Source: Salipiger mangrovisoli (GTDB lineage Bacteria; Pseudomonadota; Alphaproteobacteria; Rhodobacterales; Rhodobacteraceae). From it: a stretch of 64,000 nt of DNA. Below are positions 41,982 through 50,014 of this stretch, piece after piece (position 1 is the stretch's first letter; each line of letters opens with the position of its first letter). The stretch is from contig NZ_JADFFK010000006.1 in the NCBI RefSeq assembly GCF_015223355.1, positions 124,001 to 188,000 of the forward strand, read 5' to 3'. Both the position numbers and the translations under genes were made by a program. The notes below the pieces were generated by a model, which saw only the letters and a list, made by a program, of their open reading frames with translations, was not told the DNA's origin and ran no database searches.

Positions 41982-42017
41982 CAAGAATAAACACAACTGT
42001 TCTTGCTCATCAAGAAC
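41982..42017. promoter_or_regulatory. CAAGAA motif array between fliF and fliL
   Basis: CAAGAAT at 41982-41988 and the inverted repeat GTTCTTGctcatCAAGAAC at 41999-42017 lie in the 147-bp divergent region. A TTAACC CtrA-type half-site follows at 42073. Both fliF and fliL operons could be controlled from here. Confidence 0.5.
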
Positions 42018-42098
42018 TATACGGGAAGTTCTGCTTGCTTACCCGTAGGTTTCGCCGCATAGTTGGACAAGATTAACCACCGCTATCAAAGACGGTCC

Positions 42099-42683
42099 AT
42101 GGCTGACGCGACACTGACCGAGAACAGTTCCGACGGACCCTCTAAAAGAGGGAAGCTGGTGATCGCGCTTGCGATTGCCCTGGCCTGTGTCGCGGCGCTT
42201 CTGGCGGGGTTGGTCGCAGCGGCGGGTCCGGCCCGGTTGAGCGCGTTGATCTCCGGTGAAGACGCCGGGGCGAGTGACCCGGCCGGGCATCAGCCGGCGG
42301 CGTCGGAATCCTTGTCGCCTGCGGCGCTCGGGGCGGGTGGGGCGCACAGCCCCTTGCCCAAGAACATCATCTCGCTGCCGTTCCAGGAAATCATCGTGAA
42401 CATCACGGCGACGACCGCCACCGGCCGCCAGACCTCGCGCTTTCTCAAGCTGAACCTCGCGCTCATCTACGACAAGTCGCTGCCCGGCGCCGAAGCCATC
42501 GAGAGCCGCCAGCTGTTCCTGCGCGACAGCTTCCAGGACTACCTGCGGCAGCTCAACGAGAGCGATCTGCAGGGCTCGATCGGCCTGGCCCGGCTGAAGG
42601 CGGAGCTGCTGCGCCGCGCCCGCGCGATCACCGACAGCGATGCGCCGCTGGAGTTTCTCATCGCGGACCTGATCATCCAATGA
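42099..42683 (+). CDS. fliL: Flagellar basal-body protein FliL
   Basis: 194 residues from ATG 42099; the frame is open to a TTG at 42063 but that adds no family sequence. One membrane helix (LVIALAIALACVAALLAGLV) follows a short cytoplasmic tail. The periplasmic domain has the FliL pattern FLKLNLALIYDKSLPGAEAI and ends RARAITDSDAPLEFLIADLI. FliL surrounds stator units and stabilises rotation. It overlaps fliM by 4 bp. A second FliL-like protein is encoded at 20890. Confidence 0.9.
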   Translation: MADATLTENSSDGPSKRGKLVIALAIALACVAALLAGLVAAAGPARLSALISGEDAGASDPAGHQPAASESLSPAALGAGGAHSPLPKNIISLPFQEIIVNITATTATGRQTSRFLKLNLALIYDKSLPGAEAIESRQLFLRDSFQDYLRQLNESDLQGSIGLARLKAELLRRARAITDSDAPLEFLIADLIIQ

Positions 42684-43621
42684 CCGAGCAGAGCAGCATC
42701 ACGATCGACACCCGCGCCGTCGAGGAACTGATCGTCGAGCGCGCCAAGCGGTCCTACGCGCGCCTGCCGATGCTCGAGGTGGTGTTCGACCGCTTTGCGC
42801 TGTCATTGGCGCAGGTGCTGAAGGCCTATCTCGGCGCGATGGTCGACGTGAGCCTCGACAAGGTCGACTATCTGACCTGCCAGGATGCCATCGACTCGCT
42901 GCCCGAACCCGCGCTGATCGGCGTGACCGAGGCCGCCGAGTGGAGCGGGACCATCGCTGCGGCGCTGCGGCCCGAGCTTCTCTACGCGATCCTCGAGATC
43001 ACCTTCGGCGGCCGCACCGTTCCGGAAAGTCCGCGCAGCCCGCGTTCGTTCACCGGCATCGAGAAGCGCATCGGCAAGGCGTTTTGCGAAGAGACGCTGA
43101 AGGAATTGTCCGCCGCCTTCGAGAAGGTCACGCCGGTCAGTTTCGAGATCAGCCATCTCGAAACCAACCCGAAGGCGCTGCTGCTGGCGCCGCCGACCAG
43201 CTCCTGCGCCCGTGCGGTGCTGAAGATCAATATCGAGGACCGGATCGGCGAGATGGTCTTCCTGCTGCCGACCACAGCCCTCGATGCGGTCAGCGATGTG
43301 CTGTCGCAGAACTTTACCGGCGGCCAGCTGGGCGGCGACTCCGGCTGGCGCATGAAGTTGACGGACAAGCTCGGCACCACCAGCATCCCGCTTGCCGCCG
43401 TGCTGGGAGAGGCGACGCTCACCCTGCGGGACGTGCTGTCGTGGATGCCCGGCCAGGTGCTGGACCTGGGGATGCAGGTCGATGATCCGGTGACCCTCTG
43501 CGTCACCGGCAAGCAGATCGCCCGCGCCGAAGTGGGGCGCCGCAAGAACGGCAAGATCGCCCTGAAAGTTTCTGAAAAATTGTACGAAGAAGAGGATTTG
43601 CCAAATGTCCTTCTTGATTGA
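42680..43621 (+). CDS. fliM: Flagellar motor switch protein FliM
   Basis: 313 residues. The middle domain shows ARLPMLEVVFDRFALSLAQV and ITFGGRTVPES with the FGG motif. The C-terminal SpoA domain has LRDVLSWMPGQVLDLGMQVD. The usual N-terminal CheY-binding peptide (LSQxEIDALL type) is not seen; only about 20 residues precede the middle domain. It overlaps fliL (4 bp) and the next gene (17 bp). Confidence 0.92.
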   Translation: MTEQSSITIDTRAVEELIVERAKRSYARLPMLEVVFDRFALSLAQVLKAYLGAMVDVSLDKVDYLTCQDAIDSLPEPALIGVTEAAEWSGTIAAALRPELLYAILEITFGGRTVPESPRSPRSFTGIEKRIGKAFCEETLKELSAAFEKVTPVSFEISHLETNPKALLLAPPTSSCARAVLKINIEDRIGEMVFLLPTTALDAVSDVLSQNFTGGQLGGDSGWRMKLTDKLGTTSIPLAAVLGEATLTLRDVLSWMPGQVLDLGMQVDDPVTLCVTGKQIARAEVGRRKNGKIALKVSEKLYEEEDLPNVLLD

Positions 43622-43985
43622 CATTGCCATTCTGGTGCTTCTCGTCGGAACGCTGACCTACGCCTGGGTGGTGGATCGCCGTGTGCGCGTGCTGATGGCC
43701 GCGCTGCGGGAGCTGGAGCCGATGATCGGCAGCTTCTCGGCGGCGGTCGACAAGTCGGAAACCGCGGTCTCGGCGTTGCGCGTCGCCGGCGAACAGGCCG
43801 CCGACGCTCGCAGCCGCCGCCATCGCGAACCTGAACTCAGCCGCGGCGATGCAGCGCGGGGCGAGTCAGCCTCGTTCCGGACCACCCGCGAGCGCCCGAG
43901 CCGCCCGGTCGGCACGGCCTCTGTTTCTGGCAAGTCGGAACTGGTGCGCGGCTTCTTTGAAACCGTGCGCAACCGCGAGGCCTGA
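43605..43985 (+). CDS. DUF6468-type small membrane protein of flagellar clusters
   Basis: 126 residues with one N-terminal membrane helix (LIDIAILVLLVGTLTYAWVV), a following helix that could form a coiled coil (MAALRELEPMIGSFSAAVDK), and a basic, disordered C-terminus. Such proteins lie between fliM and motE in many alphaproteobacterial clusters; their role is not established. The start lies inside fliM. Confidence 0.65.
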   Translation: MSFLIDIAILVLLVGTLTYAWVVDRRVRVLMAALRELEPMIGSFSAAVDKSETAVSALRVAGEQAADARSRRHREPELSRGDAARGESASFRTTRERPSRPVGTASVSGKSELVRGFFETVRNREA

Positions 43986-43990
43986 GCCAG

Positions 43991-44641
43991 ATGCGTCCCA
44001 TCACATTCCTTCTCATCGGCCTTGCCGTCGCGGTGATCGGCAAGATCGGGGTGACCCTGGCGAACGAGCCGACCCTGGCGTCGGTGTCCAAGCCGGCCAA
44101 GGCCGAGCAGACGATGTTCGTCGGCGCGGCCTCGGCCGCCGCCAGCAGCGAGCCCGATCCGGTGCCCGCCGCGGCGACGGCTGCCGCGGCCGATCCGGCG
44201 ATGCTCTGCGAGGGTGGGCCCGAAGAGCTGTTGGCCTCGATCAGGGCCGAGCGCGAACTGCTGGTCGCGCAGAAGGATCGCTATGCGCAGCGCGAGGCGG
44301 AACTCGACCTTGCGCGCGAGACGCTCGAGGTCGAGCAGCAGCGCCTCGCTGATCTGAAGGTCGAGCTGGAAGGCCTGCTCGAGAAGGTCAAGGCGGCGCA
44401 TACCTCAGACGTCGACCGTCTGGTTGCGCTCTACCGCAACATGAAGCCCAAGGATGCCGCGACCATCATGGACGATCTCGACATCGAGGTGTCGGTCATG
44501 GTGCTGGGCACGATGAGCGAGCGCGACGCCGCGCCGATCATGGCGGCGCTGAACCCGGTGCGGGCGCGGGCGATTTCGCAGATCATCCTCGAGCGCTCGA
44601 AGCTGCCGGGCGACCAGCGGCTCGACGACATCCGCCTGTAA
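43991..44641 (+). CDS. motE: MotE-type periplasmic chaperone (MgtE N-terminal domain)
   Basis: 216 residues. A signal anchor (ITFLLIGLAVAVIGKIGV) is followed by an Ala/Pro linker, a long coiled coil (AERELLVAQKDRYAQREAEL and on), and a C-terminal MgtE-N-like domain (LVALYRNMKPKDAATIMDDL, then MSERDAAPIMAAL). In rhizobia MotE is a periplasmic chaperone for the motor protein MotC. The candidate partner here is the solenoid protein at 24695; this is inference. A strong terminator follows. Confidence 0.82.
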   Translation: MRPITFLLIGLAVAVIGKIGVTLANEPTLASVSKPAKAEQTMFVGAASAAASSEPDPVPAAATAAAADPAMLCEGGPEELLASIRAERELLVAQKDRYAQREAELDLARETLEVEQQRLADLKVELEGLLEKVKAAHTSDVDRLVALYRNMKPKDAATIMDDLDIEVSVMVLGTMSERDAAPIMAALNPVRARAISQIILERSKLPGDQRLDDIRL

Positions 44642-44660
44642 GGTCCGTTTCCTCGTGAAG

Positions 44661-44692
44661 GCGCCGGCCCGTGTTTGCGGGCCGGCGCTTTT
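44661..44692 (+). terminator. Strong terminator after motE, end of flagellar cluster
   Basis: GCGCCGGCCCG (44661-44671), TGTTTG loop, CGGGCCGGCGC (44678-44688), TTTT. The 11-bp perfect stem ends the fliL-fliM-DUF6468-motE operon. Confidence 0.92.
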
Positions 44693-44725
44693 CCGTCTCC
44701 GACGAGTGCACGTTTCTGCCCGCGA

Positions 44726-46426
44726 TCAGCTGGCCAGCTCGTAATAGGCCGCCTTCGCCTCGATCAGCGTGTCATGGCTTCCGCGTTCGATGACGCGTCC
44801 CTGCTCCAGAACCACGATATGATCCGCATCGCGCACGGTGTTGAGCCGGTGCGCAATGACCAGCGTCGTGCGCCCGACCGCCAGCCGCGACAGCGCCGCC
44901 TGCACCTCGCGCTCGGTGGTTCGGTCGAGCGCTGATGTTGCCTCGTCAAGCAAGAGGATCGGCGGGTTCTTGAGGAAGACGCGGGCGATCGCCACGCGCT
45001 GCCGCTGTCCGCCGGAGAGCATCACGCCGCGCTCGCCGACCACCGTGTCGAGCCCGTCGGGCAGGCTCTCGACGAGCGGGCCGAGCTGCGCGTGCGCGAC
45101 CGCGGCGCGGATTTCTTCCTCGGTTGCGTCAAGCTTGCCGTAGGCGATGTTGGCGCGCAGCGTACCGCCGAAGAGGAAGACATCCTGCGACACCAGCCCG
45201 ATCTGGCGGCGCAGCGACTCCAGCGTCATCTTCTGGATCGGGATGCCGTCGATGCGGATCTCGCCGCCCGTGGGTTCGTAGAACCGTGGAAGCAGCGCCA
45301 TCAGGCTCGACTTGCCCGCACCCGAGGGGCCGACCAGGGCCACGGTTTCGCCGGGGTTGATGTCGAGCGTGACGTCATGCAGCACGCCGCGCGCCCCATC
45401 ATAGGCGAAGCTGACCTTGTCGAAGCGGATCTCGCCCCGGAAGGCCGGGGCCGGGATGGCATCGGGCGCATCGGCGATATCGGCCTCGGTGGCCAGCAGC
45501 TCGGTGTAGCGGCGGAAACCGGCGATGCCGCGGGGATAGGTCTCCATCACTGCGGCGATCTTCTCGAGCGGGCGGAAGAACACGCCGACCAGCAGCAGGA
45601 AACCGACGAAGCCGCCCTCCGACAGCGAGCCGTCGAAGACGAAGGCGGCTCCCGCCACCATGACCACCACCTGCACCAGCCGCATGCCGCTGTAATGCAG
45701 CGCCGTGAGCTTCGCCATGATGCGGTAGGCATCAAGCTTGGTCTCGCGGTAGCTGCGGTTGTCCTTCTCGAAGAGCGCGCGCTCGTGCGGCTCGTTGGAA
45801 AAGGCCTGCACCACGCGGATGCCGCCGAGGCTTTCCTCGAGCCGCACGTTGAAGGCGCCGACACGACCGTAGATCGCCTGCCAGGTCTGCGTCATCCGGC
45901 CGCCGTAGACGGCGATCAGCCAGACCATCACCGGCACGATCGCCAGCGTCATCAGCGCCAGCGGCAGATGGATCCAGGCCATCAGGCCGAAGGCGCCGGC
46001 AAAGGTCATGACCGCGATGAACAGATCCTCGGGCCCATGGTGGGCGACCTCGCCGATCTCCTCGAGATCGCGGGTCACGCGGGCCACCAGCTTGCCGGTC
46101 TCGGCCCGGTCGTACCAGCGCCAGCTCAGCTTGGTCAGATGCGCGAAAGCCTTGCTGCGCATCTCGGTCTCGATGTTGATGCCCAGCATGTGGCCCCAGT
46201 AGGTGACCACGATCATTAGTACGGCGTTGATCATGTAGACCGCCACCAGCCCGACGGCGGCGACCAGCGTCAGCGTCCAGTTGCCGCCCGGCAGCAGATG
46301 GTCGATGAATCCGGCGATGGCCAGCGGAAATGCGAGCTCAAGCAGTCCCGAAAGCACGGCGGATCCGAAATCGAGCCAGAAGAGCCGCATGTGCGGGCGG
46401 TAGTAGGCGAAGAACTGGCGCAGCAT
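44726..46426 (-). CDS. ABC exporter half-transporter (MsbA/multidrug type)
   Basis: 566 residues with a fused membrane domain (six helices, residues 1-310) and nucleotide-binding domain. Walker A is GPSGAGKSS, the signature LSGGQRQRVAIAR, and Walker B ILLLDEATSALD. It works as a homodimer in the inner membrane to export a lipophilic or siderophore-like molecule; the substrate is not readable. It follows the TonB receptor gene on the same strand, but a terminator lies between them. Export of a siderophore is a guess from the neighbours. Confidence 0.9.
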   Translation of the reverse strand: MLRQFFAYYRPHMRLFWLDFGSAVLSGLLELAFPLAIAGFIDHLLPGGNWTLTLVAAVGLVAVYMINAVLMIVVTYWGHMLGINIETEMRSKAFAHLTKLSWRWYDRAETGKLVARVTRDLEEIGEVAHHGPEDLFIAVMTFAGAFGLMAWIHLPLALMTLAIVPVMVWLIAVYGGRMTQTWQAIYGRVGAFNVRLEESLGGIRVVQAFSNEPHERALFEKDNRSYRETKLDAYRIMAKLTALHYSGMRLVQVVVMVAGAAFVFDGSLSEGGFVGFLLLVGVFFRPLEKIAAVMETYPRGIAGFRRYTELLATEADIADAPDAIPAPAFRGEIRFDKVSFAYDGARGVLHDVTLDINPGETVALVGPSGAGKSSLMALLPRFYEPTGGEIRIDGIPIQKMTLESLRRQIGLVSQDVFLFGGTLRANIAYGKLDATEEEIRAAVAHAQLGPLVESLPDGLDTVVGERGVMLSGGQRQRVAIARVFLKNPPILLLDEATSALDRTTEREVQAALSRLAVGRTTLVIAHRLNTVRDADHIVVLEQGRVIERGSHDTLIEAKAAYYELAS

Positions 46427-46469
46427 CCGGCTGTCTCCCGAGGGTAGAAATGCAATCCTGCCGCTGAAG

Positions 46470-46505
46470 GCAGAAAGAGGCCCCGCATCCTTAGACGCGG
46501 GGCCT
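46470..46505 (-). terminator. Terminator of the TonB-receptor gene
   Basis: AGGCCCCGC (46478-46486) and GCGGGGCCT (46497-46505) form a perfect 9-bp stem. On the minus strand it is followed by CTTTCT. It stands 21 bp after the receptor stop. Confidence 0.7.
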
Positions 46506-46526
46506 CCGGTTGTCAGGTATTTCGGG

Positions 46527-48665
46527 TCACCACTTGTAGGTCAGGCGCGCCTGCACGGTGCGGCCGTCGCCGTAGTAGCAGCCGTAGTACTGGGTGCAGG
46601 AGGCGACATAGGCCTCGTCGGTCAGGTTGCTGACGTTGACCGAGAGCTGCATGTCCTCGGTGATCGCGTAGGAGGCCTGCAGGTCGAACAGGGTGACCGA
46701 GTCGAGCGCCATGGCGTTCGGCGCGTCGCCGTAGCGCTCGCCGATGTAGCGCGCCCCGCCCCCGAGGGTGAGCCCGGCCAGCGCGGCATCGGGCGCGAAG
46801 CTGTAGTTGGCCCAGAGGCTGGCGTTGTGCAGCGGCGCGTTGGGCAGTTGCTTGCCCTCGTTGTCGCCCTTGGTCTGTTCGGTGAGGTTGCGGGTATAGG
46901 CGCCGCGCAGCGTCCAGCCATTCTCTAGGTCAACCGTGCCTTCAAGCTCGAGCCCCTGCGAGCGCACCTCGCCGATCTGCGAATAGGCGTGCTCGCTGTC
47001 GCTCGAGGCGGCCTTCACGTTCTCCTGCGTCAGCTCGTAGAGCGCCGCGCCGAAAAAGCCGTTGAAGCCGAGCGGCTGGTACTTCACCCCCAGCTCCCAC
47101 TGCTTGCCGGTGGTCGGCTCGTAGGTCTTGCCAAGGTAGTCGGTGCCGAGTTCGGGGTCGAAGGAGGTGGTGTAGCTGAGGTAGGGCGCGACGCCGTTGG
47201 CGAAGAGGTAGGACAGCCCGGCGCGGCCGGTGGTCGCCTCGTCCTTGCGGTCGGCGTCGTAGGTGGTGGTCTTCATCGCCGAGGTGGCGGCATCCCACTG
47301 GGTCAGGGCGACATCGCCGCTCTGCTCGGCCCAGTCGTGGCGCAGTGCCAGCGAGGCGCGCCAGTTGCCGATCGCCATCTCGTCCTGCGCGTAGACCCCG
47401 ACCTGCGTCAGCGTCAGGTCGCGCTGTTGCACGTAGCCGGCGGCGGGCAGTCCGGCACTGTCGTCGGGATGCGCCGGGAAGGGGGTTTCGCCGGGGTAGT
47501 AGAACCGCGTCTCGTCATCCATGCCGTAGCGGCGCAGGTCGAGCCCGAAGAGCAGGGCATGCGCCACGTCGCCGGTCTCGGCATGGCCCTTGATCCGCAG
47601 GTCGAGGTTCTGGGTGAAGTTGTCTTCGTGCTGCTTGGTGACCACCCGGTTGACGAGGCCGTAGCCGCTCATTGCGGTGGAGACGTTGTAGCCGGTGAAG
47701 TCCCAGTCGAACTTCTGGTAGCGGAAGCTCGCCTCGGCGCTCCAGTCCCGGTTGATCTCCTGCGCCAGCTCGAAGCCGAGATTGAGCACCCGGCGGTCGC
47801 TCTCGTCGACGTCGGTGTCACCGCCGTAATAGTCGCGCAGATCCTCGTCATCCTCCTCGCCGATCAGCCCGTAGGGCACGCCGGTCGGGGTGATCGGGCT
47901 GTCTTTCTGCCACGAGCCGAGGAATTGCAGCGAGGTCTGCTCGGTCGGCTCCCAGCGGGTGGCGAGCCCGAGGTACTGGCGGCTGTTTTCCAGCTCCTCG
48001 ACGTCCTCCTCGCTTTCGCGGGCGACCGCGGTGACGCGGGCGGCGAAAGTGTCCGAGAAGGCGTGGTTGTAATCGACGAAGGCCTCGGTGGCCTTGGGAT
48101 CGCCGACGCCGACGCCCGCCTCGCCGAAGCTGAGGAACTGCGCGCGCTTCTGCACCTGGTTGATCACCCCGCCCGGGATGCCCGAGCCATAGAGCACCGA
48201 GGCCGGGCCCTTCAGCACCTCGATCCGCTCCAGCGAGTAGATCTCGAAGGAGGGCGCGCCGAAGTCGCGCAGGATGCGCAACCCGTTCAGGTACTGCGCG
48301 TCGCCGCCGTCGAAGCCGCGGATGGTGGGCGCGTCGAAGCGCGGGTCGGTGCCGTAGGGCTGGGCGGTGACCCCGGCGGTGTAGCCCAGCGTGTCGCCGA
48401 GCGTGGTTGCGCCCTGGTCCTCGATCTGCGCTCCGGTGATCACCGAGATCGACTGCGGCGTCTCGAGGATCGGCGTGCCGGTCTTGGTGGCGGTCTGCGC
48501 CGTGGTGGCGACATAGCCGGGCACCGGGTCCGAGGGGTCATAGGCACCCTCGAGCACGAGCTCGCCGAGGTCGAAGAGGTCTGCGGTGGATTGCGCCTGC
48601 ACGGCGCCGGCAAGGGCAAGCAGGCTGGCGCTCGCCAGATAGGACAGGCGGAGAGAACTGGTCAT
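46527..48665 (-). CDS. TonB-dependent siderophore receptor
   Basis: 712 residues from ATG 48665. This start is chosen because a signal peptide follows at once (cut after GAVQA); the open frame further upstream reads as the antisense of the AraC gene. The plug domain begins with TGTPILETPQSISVITGAQI and contains APTIRGFDGGDAQYLNGLRI. The barrel ends with ARLTYKW, the final aromatic residue typical of the class. It takes up a ferric siderophore through the outer membrane using TonB. The AraC regulator directly upstream fits siderophore-type control. Confidence 0.93.
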   Translation of the reverse strand: MTSSLRLSYLASASLLALAGAVQAQSTADLFDLGELVLEGAYDPSDPVPGYVATTAQTATKTGTPILETPQSISVITGAQIEDQGATTLGDTLGYTAGVTAQPYGTDPRFDAPTIRGFDGGDAQYLNGLRILRDFGAPSFEIYSLERIEVLKGPASVLYGSGIPGGVINQVQKRAQFLSFGEAGVGVGDPKATEAFVDYNHAFSDTFAARVTAVARESEEDVEELENSRQYLGLATRWEPTEQTSLQFLGSWQKDSPITPTGVPYGLIGEEDDEDLRDYYGGDTDVDESDRRVLNLGFELAQEINRDWSAEASFRYQKFDWDFTGYNVSTAMSGYGLVNRVVTKQHEDNFTQNLDLRIKGHAETGDVAHALLFGLDLRRYGMDDETRFYYPGETPFPAHPDDSAGLPAAGYVQQRDLTLTQVGVYAQDEMAIGNWRASLALRHDWAEQSGDVALTQWDAATSAMKTTTYDADRKDEATTGRAGLSYLFANGVAPYLSYTTSFDPELGTDYLGKTYEPTTGKQWELGVKYQPLGFNGFFGAALYELTQENVKAASSDSEHAYSQIGEVRSQGLELEGTVDLENGWTLRGAYTRNLTEQTKGDNEGKQLPNAPLHNASLWANYSFAPDAALAGLTLGGGARYIGERYGDAPNAMALDSVTLFDLQASYAITEDMQLSVNVSNLTDEAYVASCTQYYGCYYGDGRTVQARLTYKW

Positions 48666-48700
48666 GAGACGTCCCACGATACGGAATTTTTTCCGAGTAT

Positions 48701-49654
48701 TTATCTCGGGATTTGGTTGTGCGATTGAACCAGACCGCCGTGATTTGTCGCAATCGCGCGCGTTCTTGCCTTTCGCCAGGCGCCGGGGGTCTCGCCCTGG
48801 GCGGTGCGGAAGCTCCGGGTGAGATGTGCCTGGTCGGCGAACCCCACCTCGGCGGCGATCTCGGCAAGGCCAAGCCGCGTGTCGGTCATCAGCCCCATGG
48901 CGGTTTCGACCCGAAGCTGTGTCAGCCAGCGCTGCGGCGTCGTTCCGAGGCTCTGCTTGAAGGCGCGCGTGAGCCAGCTTTCGGAAAGACCCGCCAACTT
49001 GGCGAGTTCGGCAACCTCGATGCGCCGGTGCAGCGCCGACAGTGCATGGCTGCGCAACTCGCGAATGATATGCGGCGGGAGTCCCCCGCGCCGCGGCTCG
49101 GCGTCGGTCGCGCCTAGGTCGAGGACCTCGCACAGCAGGGCCGAAAGCAGCCCGTCGAGCATCACATCGGGGCGCGAAGGGGTCTGTACCTCTTCGGCAA
49201 GCAGCCCTGCAATCATGCCGGTGCGCTCGGCTCCGGACAGGAAATGCGCCTCGTCCATCCTGCGCTGCCCGCCCGCGCCGCGCAGACGCTGCGCCAAGGC
49301 GTCTTGCTCGAGGTGGAAGTCGAGGTGCGCGTAGTCGCGGTCTTCGAGCAAGGCGCTCCAGAGCGGCATGCCGGCGGGGATGTAAAAGGCACCTATGCCT
49401 TCCATCCAGGGTCCCTCCGGCGTGGTGCGCAGGCGCAGCGAGCGAGGCGCATCCAGAAAGATCACCAGCCGCGGATCGGGAGAGCGGTAGAAGCCGCCGC
49501 CACCTGCCGCGCCATGCACGTGCCAGACATCGGCGATCGCACCCTCCCAGCGCCGCCAGCGCAGCGGGCGGGTGGTGTGGATGGCCTGGGTCTGCGATGT
49601 CATGCGGGGCATGAAGGTCATGGCGGCTCGCGTCGGTCGGGCGGGGGGCTGCAA
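48701..49654 (-). CDS. AraC-family regulator of the siderophore receptor
   Basis: 317 residues. The C-terminal AraC domain is complete with two HTH motifs: VAELAKLAGLSESWLTRAFK and GLAEIAAEVGFADQAHLTRS. The N-terminus is a cupin-like sensing domain. PchR-type AraC proteins sense the siderophore and activate the receptor. It lies 35 bp upstream of the TonB receptor gene on the same strand. The start is uncertain: ATG 49621 or 49612 may be used instead of 49654. Confidence 0.88.
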   Translation of the reverse strand: MQPPARPTRAAMTFMPRMTSQTQAIHTTRPLRWRRWEGAIADVWHVHGAAGGGGFYRSPDPRLVIFLDAPRSLRLRTTPEGPWMEGIGAFYIPAGMPLWSALLEDRDYAHLDFHLEQDALAQRLRGAGGQRRMDEAHFLSGAERTGMIAGLLAEEVQTPSRPDVMLDGLLSALLCEVLDLGATDAEPRRGGLPPHIIRELRSHALSALHRRIEVAELAKLAGLSESWLTRAFKQSLGTTPQRWLTQLRVETAMGLMTDTRLGLAEIAAEVGFADQAHLTRSFRTAQGETPGAWRKARTRAIATNHGGLVQSHNQIPR

Positions 49655-50014
49655 TCTGCGGGCGATGGCGCGCAGGGGAGTCTCGGGAACGTTTCGGGAA
49701 GGGCGGCCCGGTGGTTGGCCGGGTGGCTACGGCTCAGTATCAATTTCCGACAACTTTAGTCAAGCAAGTTGCGCAGGCGGCCTGCACGAATGCGATTCGC
49801 GCTTGGCGGGGCTCCCGTTCGGGATGAGCGCCCGGCGCTTCAGGATGCGAAGGTCGCGTAAATGCACAATTCTGAGGCAACATTTGCGGCGCGTCCCCTC
49901 GAAGACCCAAGGTCCTCGCTTTTGCTCGGGATTTTTCATACCATTTGGTTTGATCACTTGCTATGACGCGGCATATCGCTGCGGTGCGGCGAGCGCAGTC
50001 GAAGAGGGCAGGGC
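49655..50014. other. Intergenic region between AraC gene and catabolic operon
   Basis: About 360 bp with no supportable gene. It should contain the divergent promoters of the AraC gene and the operon starting at 50015. The part 49890-49970 is AT-richer and is the likely promoter of the operon. Confidence 0.35.

Noticed and set aside
48666-49133. Extended N-terminus of the TonB receptor
   Set aside because: The extra frame overlaps the AraC gene out of frame, and the signal peptide begins exactly at ATG 48665.
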